Of a stretch of 64,000 nucleotides of DNA, positions 48,201 through 59,138 are shown one piece after another (the first letter of the stretch is position 1; each line of letters begins with the position of its first letter). This DNA is from Gavia stellata (Eukaryota; Chordata; Aves; Gaviiformes; Gaviidae), in assembly GCF_030936135.1 (NCBI RefSeq), contig NC_082635.1, forward strand, positions 124,001 to 188,000, in the 5' to 3' direction. The notes under the pieces were generated by a model. The model was given only the letters and a program-made list of their open reading frames with translations, was not told where the DNA came from and searched no databases. The translations under genes were made by a program, and so were the position numbers.

Positions 48201-51200
48201 AATGCTTATTTAAAACAAATCACCCACAGGGATCTGAACTTTCCCCTCGGAGTGGAAAACACGAAAACCCACTTTTCTCTGTCACAAACGAACACCGATG
48301 AGTGATTTAGGCCATTGCGGCTGGCTCTCCGCAGGCAAGGCTTTACGCAGGCAGGGCAGTTCACCTTCATGAAGCTTCCTACGTGCGTCGGGCCTTATTT
48401 GGCCACAGATCAGCTAAACGAGCTGCAGGTAACGAATGTCAGAGATAGGGCGAAAAAAGGAACATTTAAGACGTACCTCGCCCCCGGTGAGAGCCTTCCT
48501 TCGCTCTCCGGTATTGATTTAGCTCTTTCGCAAAGTCATCGTAATCTTCCTTCCCTATATCTTCATCGTCTTCCCCCTCGTACTGACCGTACTCCTCATT
48601 CTCGTAGTCCTCGTACATGCCGTAATTCTTGCTCTCCATTTTAGAGTAGCTCTTCTTTGGCATGGGAGCGCTGTGAGAGGACGGATACTGCTGGTGGGAC
48701 TTTGGGAAAGGCGGAGAGGTTAGCGATGAAGGAATGGAATGTATCAAGCCTAATATCGTGACTTAATTTTTAAAAATCATTAAAAAAAACCCCCCTAAAT
48801 AACAGCTAGGTGAAAAATAAACAGGCTAAAGGACCAGAGCCGAAGCGCGTGGCCCGTAGATGGAGCTAGATGGGCACCTGCGCTCAAACCCTGCAGCGGC
48901 TCTGAACGGGAGAGCAGCTTCCCCTTCCCTGTCCGCTGGTGGGTACTTACGGAAGAGTAGGGAGGGCTGTATTCCCTGTATTTTCTGTGTCCCTTTTCAC
49001 CAGGACTGAAGTCCGAGTCCTCGCTGTACTCAGAGAAGTCATCACTGGAAGAAGCGTGGCGCTGCAAGGCACGGAAAACAGGCGGTGCAATTTTATTACA
49101 GGCCAGCTCTGACTCCGGCACTGCAGCCAGGCCTCCGGCCTTTCTATACAACACAGCTAAGTCTCCCTTTGTCGTCTTTTTTTTTTAAGGAAACTCAAAT
49201 TTTGCTTAACAAAATCTTCACAGGGTTCACCGAATTACAAACTGGAAGCCTGTTAGCAGGTTATCTAATGAAGAGAAACACGCTATGCCTTCTGCGCTCC
49301 AGAAATTCTTGGAACTTCATTAACAAACATCCTTGATTTTGCAAATCCAGCAGTCTGCAATCCCCTTTGAGGTAAATACCTAACCCCAAAGTAATTCCCT
49401 AACTCAAAAGTAATTACCAAAGTAATTCCCTAACTCAAAAACCGTTTTCTTTCCGCTCTGCGTCCCCAGACGGACAGGAGAGTGCTGCAGCATTTTTATC
49501 CTACCTGCAGACCTCGGTGTCCCGCGGCCGTGCTTGCTAGTCGTCAGAGGAGGAAGGCATTAAGGAGCTGAACCCCAAGAAACCCTGCGAGCGCTCCCAC
49601 CTCGCAATTATCGTTAGGCGAAGAGCCTCAAACTACCCGTAATAACAGTAGAGGAGGAATTCCCCGGAGATGGCAGAGGAAGGCAGACCGGAGCTGGGAT
49701 CCCGGAGGACCCGGGAGGCAAAAGCAGCGCGCAGCTCACCTTGTGTTTGGATTTCCTTTTCTTCTTGGATCTCCTCTTCTCTTTCTCTCTCTCTTTCCGA
49801 CGCTTGCGTTTCATCCGTCGATGGGCTTTCTCATCATCTGAATCGCTGTGATGCTTCTCCCCTTTCTCCTTCCGACTCCTCTCTTGAGATTCGGAGGGAT
49901 CTTGCGCCTCCTCCCCTCCGTCATCCTCCAGCTCCCCTTCTTCCAGCTCTCCATCCTCCCTGTAAAGCAGACAGGCATGTTTAATTCCCCTTATTAAAAA
50001 AAAAAAAAGAAAATAAAACCTGCTAACGCCGCTCACCAGCCAGCCAGGCACTTGGCTCCCAAAGCGCTCACGAATTCCTAGTTGCCGTGGTTTTAAATAT
50101 CTGACCGCAAATACCGACTCTGTTCACCTCTGCCACCGAAATCTGCTCAAGCTCTCGCTCAGTCTGGAGTTAAACACGGCGACGAAGCATCTCGCAAACA
50201 ACAAACCGAAGCCACAACGTGACGGCGCTCAACTTTCGTATGAACTCAGTGCAAATGAACTCCAGGAATGGAATGGAAACTGTTGCTTTAATAAAACAGT
50301 CGCTCCACTCCAAGAACTGAACTCGGTGTTTTAATAAAACAATCGGTCCGCTAGAAGACAAGACTGAGTAAATATCACATTGGTTTGCCAAATCTAGAGA
50401 CGTGTGCCCAGTTATTTCCACTTTCTCGTGCTACCATTCATCCACAATTGTGGTTAGCGGAGGTGATAAAGCAAATCGGAAACTTCCTCCAGAGGATTCC
50501 ACAAGCCCCACTCAATTAAATTCAATTAAAAATTACTCAGATAGGGGTTACGAGAAACTTTCTGCAACCTCGTAAGGGATTAAATGTGTAACACGGCAGG
50601 AGTTCAACCAGCTCCCTGGCGTTTTCCCTCTCTCCCAACAAGGTCCCGAATTTGGTGCTGCGTGATTTTAAAACAAGAGTGGGGTCTCCTCCTCCCTTTC
50701 CACTTAAGGTAAGCTATAATTAAAAACATGAACACCGGCTTGTTTATATATACGTCACCGACCTTCACAAACAACAGTTTAGGAGCGCATAGGAGGTGGA
50801 TCTTTGACACGCATCCCTCTGGTTGGGGTTTTTTTGGGGGGCTATGGAAAGACTGACTTCTTTGGCTGCTATAAAGTCTCCTCTTCAGCACTACAATGGG
50901 AACGGCAGCCACGGCGGCGTGCCGTGCCGTGCCCTGCCATGCCCGTGCCGCGCCGCCGTGAAGGCAGCTCGGCTGGAAGAAGGAGCTGCCACCGCTCGGT
51001 GGCTCTCAGGGAAGTGTGGAAGCTGAAATGGGGTTTACGAACGGCATTCGGAAAAAGCTGGGCTGTGTGAACGAGCCGACCTGTTGATAACCTCGGGTTA
51101 CGTGAAAAAAATCCCCAAGAAAAACTGAATTCTTTCCCCAAACACATTAAAAAACCTACAAAAATCAGCATTAACAATCCCCGGGAAGCATCCTGGGGAG

Positions 51201-52722
51201 GTTTCGGCATCGTGGAGAGCAAACACCGGGATCCAACCGCCCGGTCCGACTCCGATGCAAAGCTCTCCCCTTGTTTTTGTTTGCGCTTGCAGCATTTTAA
51301 TAACAGAGTAGCTCCAGAATCAAGCTCGCTTAAGAATTACTCATGAAGCTCTTAAACCTGACGTGTAATTCCGAAGTGTACACAGAAGTTTTAAAGGCGA
51401 GCATCAGTGGAAATGACTGCTGTCGCAGGAACGCAGCGTCCTTCAGGTGTTTGCATTCAGCGAGAGCGGTCTTGGAACAAGACCCGAGAAACTCACGCTC
51501 CGCAGAAAAGCCGAGCGGAAGTAAAAACAGAAGCAAAACAAGCTTACGGAAAGGAATTTAAATACCCGCGTATTTGAACACTTAAGAGTCCTGCCAAAGC
51601 CTCTCTCCTTTCCCTAGAGGGACAGGTTCATCAATAAATGGATTTCAAACTAGAAACGCCACCAAGGTTTCTGGATCCAGTTTCCAGCGACCTACTAGCA
51701 GAGGACTAGCGAGCACAGCAAAGCGAAACACCGACGCAGCTCACCCCGGGCACGGGACAGGCTGGTAGGAAGCGATGAGATGCTATAAAGCCCACTGCGG
51801 CCCGATAAATGCCCTCACACCATATGGCAAAAAAACGGCTATTCCCTTCGGCATCGCGCCGTTGAAATCGGCGTCATTTAGCCTCTCCCAGGAGCCCTCG
51901 CCGGCTGGGGATCGCGATCGCTCCCTGCCTTCCTCACTGCCTTCAGAGACGAACAAACGCATCTCGCTAACACCTTAATTGCAATTTTCAGGAGGGATAA
52001 TTACCCTTGGTTTTCACAGTACACGCGTTTTTACCCTGCCTTGAGTTGCTCTGGTCCTGTATCGAGGTTTAGAGGAGACTACAACCCTGTCCCGACCGAC
52101 AATCGCGTTATTAAATTCGCCGTGGTTACAGAAACGACGACCGAAGAGGCTCCTGAGAACAACGCTTACAAATTTTGCGGCCGCTGCAAGGATTATTTGA
52201 AAAGCACCAAAAGACGGGACGAGGGCGGACCGTCAAAATGATCGCTGAGCTGTTTCGCAGGTGAATATTAATTATTTAATCAACACACGTGTCTCCTAAA
52301 GAAGGAAAGTCTGAGAAATTGTGTTTATACAGATGCTCAGATGCCAAACTACATTTTAAGACAGGCAATATCCTCTCCTGCCGGTTTTTAACCCCAGTTC
52401 TGCCAGATTTGAGTAGGTTTGGGCCAGAAACGATACACCAACCTCTCAGAGGGACGGTGGGGCTTATTTAACCCTGGGAAAGCGCTCTGAAAAGGTTTAC
52501 ACAAGTACTATCGAAGCATTGAATTCGCCTCATGGTTTTAAACACAGCGAAACGGAGTCATTTGAAATACGGCAACCGGCGAGTAAGGATGTTTGAAAGC
52601 AACCAAACGATTTCTAAGGCTGGATGGAAAAAAAAAAAAAATTAAAGCAATTAAAGCGACGTGCATTTTCGGGGGACGGCTCACCGTGGAGAGTCGCTGC
52701 GGGTACGCGGTGAAGAAGCCAT
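42283..52722 (-). CDS. ZC3H4: ZC3H4, CCCH zinc-finger regulator of non-coding transcription
   Basis: ZC3H4 is a nuclear CCCH protein that with WDR82 promotes early termination of extragenic transcription. Exons: 52685-52722 ([12 protein letters not shown]), 49740-49959, 48951-49061, 48477-48699, 47666-47811, 47424-47520, 47178-47320, 46678-46791, 46338-46449, 45833-45942, 45324-45682, 44733-45073, 44303-44554, 42283-43733. All phases agree, giving 3717 nt, 1238 residues plus stop (human 1303). Order: acidic [13 protein letters not shown], basic [20 protein letters not shown] repeats, three CCCH fingers ([53 protein letters not shown]), proline-rich part, nine MHPD repeats, and a long exon with many DPRL motifs ending [15 protein letters not shown]. 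One intron is AT-AC (45943-46337) and one GC-AG (43734-44302). The first coding exon is inferred from phase and splice sites; a second candidate lies at 58.3 kb. Confidence 0.96.
43734..44302 (-). other. ZC3H4: GC-AG intron of ZC3H4
   Basis: The donor is AAG followed by GCAAGT, the usual context of functional GC donors; the acceptor is a C-rich tract then CAG. The join gives [16 protein letters not shown], the conserved peptide. The nearest GT (in AAGTGG) would shift frame. Confidence 0.85.
44935..45033 (-). repeat. ZC3H4: Coding 12-bp repeat, MHPD x 9, in ZC3H4
   Basis: Nine tandem 12-bp units encode Met-His-Pro-Asp within exon 44733-45073. Synonymous differences between units (GAC/GAT; third-base changes in Pro) indicate selection on the peptide rather than a very recent expansion. 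Confidence 0.93.
45943..46337 (-). other. ZC3H4: U12-type AT-AC intron of ZC3H4
   Basis: The 395-bp intron starts ATATCCTTTT and ends GATAC, with branch-like CTCCTTAAT about a dozen bases before the end: the U12 signature. Splicing here joins PYMHG to [11 protein letters not shown] exactly as in the family; no GT-AG pair preserves this join. Confidence 0.9.
49960..52684. other. ZC3H4 intron, moderate GC, no recognised elements
   Basis: About 2.7 kb of mixed-composition unique DNA between the first two coding exons. I see no minisatellite, RNA gene or mobile element. A 66-codon plus-strand frame at 52041-52241 has no recognised similarity. Confidence 0.6.
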
Positions 52723-55700
52723 GTCTGTTAAGCAACTATTGGTATTGCAGAAAACACTGACTGGGGGAAAATTCTTCCCCGAATCCGCGCTCATCTCAGG
52801 CTTTCCTATCGCTCCTGCCCGCCTGATCTATAGGGGACGGTCCCCCGGCGCAGCACACATCCTCGCCGAAGGACTCACGCCGGTTGCCGCGGCGGCGTTT
52901 GTGACCTCAGCGCCACGGCAATGACGGAACACGGCGGTGACGGCGCCTGGAAAAAAAACAAAAGTCCTTTCCAATCGTTATCCTGCCATACCGACAGTGT
53001 GGGCGCTTTGCTATGGGGAAAATAGTAGCCACGACTGCGTTATGAGAAAATTAAGTGGTTTTTTGCTATTCTGGCCACTGAAGAGCAGCGCAGGAATTAA
53101 AATCTTATCTTAAAATAAATAATGCCACTTTATACAGCTGAGGCTTTGTTAGAGTGGGAAATGAGCGTAACGAAGTGACAAATGAGCGGCCTAGACGGCG
53201 GATTTACTGTCAGTTATAGCTGATATACCCTCCTAACCCCGTTAAAGACATTATTGCTCCTTGCTCGTTACACCTGAAAGAAACCCTGTCGAAAATAAGC
53301 CTCTCAGCTCCCATCCTCAGTAAAAGAGAAGTGTTTTTTTACTATTTTTAAGAAAAGAAAGAGCTTGGTGGGCTCTCACCTGCTCTATATACGTAGGTGC
53401 GACAGACGCGTACCTCAGAGTAACTTCTATACAATACCCCTATAAAAAAACCCCCCGATTTAATAGCCGACCTGCTGGAAGAAACCTTCCTTTATACAGC
53501 GGCTTTTTGCACAAGAGGTGCAGCTGACCGTGAAATCGGCCGCCCGGTGCGTGATCCGGTTTTGCCGGAGCAGATCCACGGATGCCGAGAGCGGGGAGGG
53601 TGTTCGTGTACAAAGGTAGATCTCAGTTGAAGTTCGAGGAATGCAAAGCACGAGTTGGGGGGGGGGGGGGGGATAAAAGTGCTTATTTTTCCGAGCGATG
53701 CAGGGGGAAGGGTTTGAAAATAAAGCCCAAATGCTCTGGAAGTCACCGGATTGCAAATCCGCGCGATTTAATCTCACGATAAGCGAATGTTCGCTTTTAA
53801 TTTTCCGTGATTTTAAGTAAAACGCTGAACGGGGACTTAAGCTGCGCACACGCGTGCGTTATCTTTAGGATAAACGCCTTCTGCCTCAAGCTGAGCAACC
53901 AAGAGAGTTTAAAGTTGATTTTTAACAATCTGATGTATATGACAGCGTACTCGGGGGGGGGGGGGGGTGGTGATCAGATGGCAAATTAAAATCGTAAGCT
54001 CAATAAAACCAAATAAAACCTGAAAATTAACCCTAAACCAACTAGCTGAGCTCGAGGGGGAGTGTTTTTTTTGGTGAAAGCGGATCGTCCCGGCTGAAAG
54101 CAACTCTCCGCAACCTATTTCAGAGCAGGACTTAAAACCAGACCCCTCCGCCTGTACAACAGGGCAGGGATATCGCGCTGCTTTGAAGTGGAATTTAGCT
54201 CTTTTTAGGACAGACATGCAGTTTTTGCTCATTCTCTGCATTTTAAGGTCTCCTAGTGAAAACACAAGGCCAGGCTTTTCAGAGCGAGCGCTACATCCAG
54301 CTAAAGGTTGTTAATCACACATTTAACGCTTCAGCAGAAGTTTACTGCCTCGTCAAGAACTCGCTCGGAGGAAACGTACCCTACCCCAGCATCACACCTG
54401 CACGCTCTGCGCCGGAGAAAATTATTCAGCGAGATCGCTATTCTTTCACCAAAACACTGATTATTCTAGAAAAATCCCAAAGGAACTAAGGTCTCCTCCG
54501 GCCCGTCAGCACGGCCGCCTTCCATTTTATTCCAAGTGGAAACCAGGGGAAATACATCAATCAAGAAATAAAAGAAGCACCGCTTTGAAGGCAGCGGGGC
54601 CACGCTGCCTCATTCAAACTGCACGGACTGGGGCAGAAGTCATTAAAATTTATCAGCTTTTTCTATCTTTGACTATATAGTTGGGTTTGGGGTTGGATTT
54701 TTTTCATTATGGTAACAAGTATGTTGTATCAATTTGTAAGAGGCTTGGAGAGAGATCCCTTTAGCCCACTCCTGGCTGTAATCAGGGCAAATCCTCCTTC
54801 CGACATCCCTAAAATCCATGGTTTTAAGCGACGTTTATACTACGGGAAACTTTCAAGCGCTATTTGGTCACAACTCAAGATTTCTCGGGGCATGTGCTCG
54901 ACTCAGCTGCTAATCCTGAACTCTCTGCTCGCAGGTTAGCTCCTTCCCGCTCCTCCTATCCGAATCCTTCAGTGAAATCCTAACGCTGAGCGCTGACGTC
55001 CTCGCTGCCACAGCACGGCTGATGCCACAGCAACGGGATACGTCCCAGGCCCTGAAAAAAAAAACAGACGCTGGGGTCTGGGATTTGCTTTAGCCCTTCC
55101 TTTAACCCGGTATAACAAAGCCTCGCTCGACCCAAGGAGCCTCAGCCGAACAATTACACCCTTAGAAAAAAAAAAACCCAACAACATCCCTGCAAAAAAA
55201 AAAAATCTCCTGGCGGGTGCTTCGCTTTGCTATCAGAAGTTGCTCCGATTTTCCAGGGAGCTACTCGTGGTACCGGTGTTAAATGCCCGCCTGCGTGTTT
55301 GCACGATTAAAAAAGGTAATCTCTAGCAAATCGGGAGCACTAGAAGGAGGTTAAGGCCAATTAAAAATGGGTCAGGGGAAGCAAGGCACAAGGAAAAGCC
55401 CCAAACAAGAAGTTTGCCTCCTACTGCTAATATTTAACTATATATATAAAAAAAAGTACTCCTCGCTTTATGGAACCAGTCAACAACAACTGTAAACTTG
55501 GCAGTACAATCCCTGAAAACTCCTGACATTCGAACAATTCCTCGTTCTTCCGTCCCTCAAAAGGGAGAGAATTAACCTAAAGTTTTCCGGCAGCCTATTT
55601 TCTTTCTTTTCTACCACATCTGTTCTTTCCAACTCATCTTGGTATGGATAAAAAAATCGCTTATGCCGTTAGCAGCGGACAATTAAAAAAAACAGTCTGG

Positions 55701-58320
55701 ATTTTTCCGGGATCAAGAGTGGAAGTATAAAGCTTAACATGTACGTACATTTAGTAAAATAACAGAACAAAGATACTAACTGAATATATTAGGGGGGCAA
55801 AATCGATGCTGTGAGGTCCCACTCTCTCTGAACTAAAAACATTTTGGTCAGACCAGTAACATTTTCAGGCTCTGATAGTGGACCTTTGATCGAAGGGGGT
55901 AAAAAAAATATCCCAGCTTTATGACTGCGTGGTAAATTAACCTGCAGAAGGTGCAGGGACCATAAGGGTCCCTTTATAAACATTTAAAAACAGCGACAAA
56001 AAGGCATAAAAGACATCACTGGATATTGTTTTATGTGAAAACCCCTTTCTGGAATGCAATTAAACCTGTAACGAGAAGCCCTCTAATTTGCTATAACAAG
56101 TGCTTGCATTATTTTACAGTTTAAGCAGATGTATACAGCTTTTTCTTTTTTTTCCTTTCTTTTAGGGAATCAAGACTTAAAAGACTTAAGAGGGAAACAA
56201 ACCACCACGATTTCACACAACTGTATCGGTGTGCTTAGAGGAAACACTGGGGTTTTTTCCACCTGAGAACAATGTAAGCTGGATGACAAGGGGCAAAAGT
56301 GTGTGGTTTTGGGTCTCCAGGAAAAACTAATCCCAGAAATTAAATTAATTGGACGGGGAGGGGAGAAATACCCAACGCTGTGCATGGTGTTCTTACTTCA
56401 AACTTGAATGGTGTGAAGTAGCCGTGAGGAACAAACTTGAGCTTTTCGTTAACGCACCTGATGGACAAAGGAAAAGAAAAGGGAGAAGGAAAATCGAGGA
56501 CGCTAACGAGATTTGTTACGAACTGGGTGCTTGCACTGTACGTCGCTACTTCGATTTTCTAATCATCCGACATGAGGCTGTACATGGGGATGGGGGGAAA
56601 AATGTGTGATGACATTTGGGAAACGGTGCTTTCTTTGCCACCTTTTTTTTGTCTTTTTGACACACTTTGGAGTTGTTTAACAAAACTTTTTAACATCTTT
56701 TTTCTGCTTTACGGGCAGACCCGCACCCAGGGGCAGCCGCTTTACAGTCAACGTAATGGAATGAGGATGGAGTTTGCGCACAAAGCAATGGATCCACATC
56801 CTACGTCTAGATGGCATCAAGGGTCAGAGTGGTATGAGTTTTACCGAGGCATCTCAGTGCTACTTCACCCTGGAAACGTCACAACAGACATATTTGGGAG
56901 TAAATTGTGTGCTTTTGTGACTTTTTTTTTTCTTTTGTCTTTTAAACATTCACATCGGCGGGGTGCACAACGCTATGGGTCATTACAAAGGGGGAGAATT
57001 CTGCTTGGTTTGTACACAGACGGTTATCAACTCACTGCTTACACGAAACGTACCCTGCAGACGATCTCAGGACTTATTTGGTGGCGGGGAGAGATGGGGA
57101 AGGGGGGGGCGCAGAAAGGCAGGAAAAGGTAGAATTTAATTATTCAATAAAAGAGCTTACTTACCAACCCAACCCTGCATCACATGGAAAACAAACCTCC
57201 TCAGAGACAAAGGCATGCTAATGCGTAAAAGCAGCTCTCTGCACTGCACACCTGCCCTCCAGGGGAGTGGGAAGGCAGCAAACCTCCCTTTTTTTTTTAT
57301 ATATATGTATTTTTTTTTCCAGACATACATGCTTAAGCTGTTTATTTTTGCCAATACTTTCTGCCTATATGGTTTCAACTAAGGGGAAAAAAAAAAAAGC
57401 GCTAATAAAGGAAACAGCTAAAGTTATGGTGGGGAGGGGGAAGAAGGTGCTTACATACAGAAAGAGGGGGGTTTCCTGAGAGATATAGATATATTTTTTA
57501 AACTTTTTAATACCTGGGAGCACTAGAGGTGAGCCTTTCTCTATCAAGAAGGGGGGCTGATGGAGGCTACTGCACCCCAACACGCCCCCCCCCCGTACCC
57601 CCAACCCTCGGTACCTTCCTGCCGCCGCCTGCGCTCTCTGTTTGAGCCAAGGAATATTTTTAAGAAGCGGCAGGAAGACAAAGGGGACCTTAATGAGGCC
57701 AGCGCTGCCCAGGAGAAATAACGTCATTAAAAGACCTCATTAAGGACCCCCCCCCTCCAAAAAAAAAAAAAAAGGAAAAAAGCAGCTAGGAGCCCCCCCC
57801 AAGCAGCTAGGAGCCCCCCACCCCTCTCCCTGGCCTCCTCCAGACCCTCGCTCCTCTCATAACCCCCCCAACATCCCCCCCGTGGTACCCCAGGCCCTGC
57901 GCTGCCCCTCAGGGCCTGGCCCTACCCAGGCCGCGGCCCCCCTCCTCCTCCTCCTCCTCCTCCTCCTCCTCCTCCTCCCTCAGCCTCCTGCTCTACCCAG
58001 GACACACCCCCCCCCTCCCCAAATATCCCCCGCTGTCCCTGCCTCTGCCCCGGCTTCCTCCTCCTCCTCACAGCACCCCCCCTCCGGGCCCCGCTTACCC
58101 CCCCTCCCCACAGCCGGGCCTACCCCCCCCCGCCCGCCTCAGGCCTGCGCCCTGGCTCCCCCGCTCACCTCAGGCCTCGTCCCCCGGCCCCCCCCCCCCC
58201 CCCCCGGCCCCCCCCACCCACCACCGGTCGCCCCGCGTCCCCCACCCCCCCCCCAAACCTGGTCCGGCGAGCCGGACAGACAGACACAGACAGACAGAGA
58301 GGCTCTCGGGAGAGGCGGTT
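52723..58320. other. ZC3H4 5' intron, AT-richer unique DNA
   Basis: 5.6 kb between the internal first coding exon and the CpG-island exon. Homopolymers and small AT runs occur, plus a (CTC)n tract at 57940-57979. A 186-codon plus-strand frame (56572-57132) shows no recognisable domain. No element family was recognised. Confidence 0.5.
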
Positions 58321-58329
58321 ACTGGACCT

Positions 58330-58487
58330 TTCGTCCGGGCCGTGGTGGTGTTGGAGCGGCGGCGGCGGCCGGGGGAGGCTGCAGCTGCCGCTGTCGTGGT
58401 GGTGGCAGGACGGAGAAGGGGGGGTGGAGTGCGGGCTGGGGGGGGAAGCGGCGGCGGCGGGGGGGACACTCGGCTCTCCACGGCCAT
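58330..58487 (-). other. ZC3H4: Candidate upstream first exon of ZC3H4 (CpG island)
   Basis: A minus-strand ATG at 58487 opens [17 protein letters not shown], similar in composition to the proline-rich human N-terminus. A different frame in the same exon reads LQHHHGPDE and would join the second exon as [11 protein letters not shown], close to human [11 protein letters not shown]. The two frames differ by one C in the run at 58437-58444. The donor is ambiguous (GTCCAG or GTAACC), so the exon is likely but its exact frame is not settled. Confidence 0.5.
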
Positions 58488-58489
58488 GG

Positions 58490-59138
58490 GCAAGAGGGGC
58501 GGGGGGGCGAACAGGGGGGGCACAGTCACTGTACAGCGCGGGGGTCGGCTCGGCACGGCCCGGCCCGGCTTATCCGCCCGCCCGCCCCGCGCTCCACGGG
58601 CAGGCACACAAAATGGCGCCCGCCGGCACGCAGCCGCGCCGAGGCAGCGCCCCGCACGGAGGCCGGAAAAAGCCGAGCTGCGCCGGAAAAAACCGAGCGG
58701 TGACGGAAAGACACGAGCGCCCCCTTCCTCCCTCAGCGACAGGCGACGGAGCTTGCCGAAGGTGAACGGGAGATGGCGGGAACGCCCGAAAAGTGCCGAG
58801 GAGGTGAGGCGCGGACGAGTCCACCTGAGCGGGAGGGGAGGGGGGGGGAGAGCTGCGCAACTGAGCGCTCACGGGGCGGTCCCCAGGCCGAGCGACGCGG
58901 CCGCACGGCCCTGCGCGGGGACGAAACGGCGGAAGAAGCCGCTCCAGGTGGTTGTCCCGTGGGGGAGCGGGTGTGGGGCTGTGGGGGCCCTCCGTGCCGG
59001 GGGGGTGGTTTTCTCCACACACACCCCCCCCGACTCCCGCCGGTGGACGTGGAGCGGTGCCGGGTGCTGCGCGGCGTTCGCGCGGGCCGCCAGGGGGCGC
59101 TGCCCCGGCCGTGAGGCGGCGGCGGCGGCGGCGGCGGG
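58490..59138. promoter_or_regulatory. Bidirectional CpG-island promoter, ZC3H4 (-) / SAE1 (+)
   Basis: About 0.65 kb of CpG-dense unique DNA between head-to-head genes. Visible motifs are an AAAATGGCGCC YY1-type element (58611), an E2F-type TGGCGGGAA (58774-58782) and GC-rich boxes; no TATA. A (GGC)n tract lies at 59115-59136, directly before the SAE1 ATG. Confidence 0.75.

Noticed and set aside
52041-52241. 66-codon plus-strand frame with FCGRCKDYL
   Set aside because: Inside a ZC3H4 intron on the opposite strand; no matching family is recognised and no splice or promoter context supports it.
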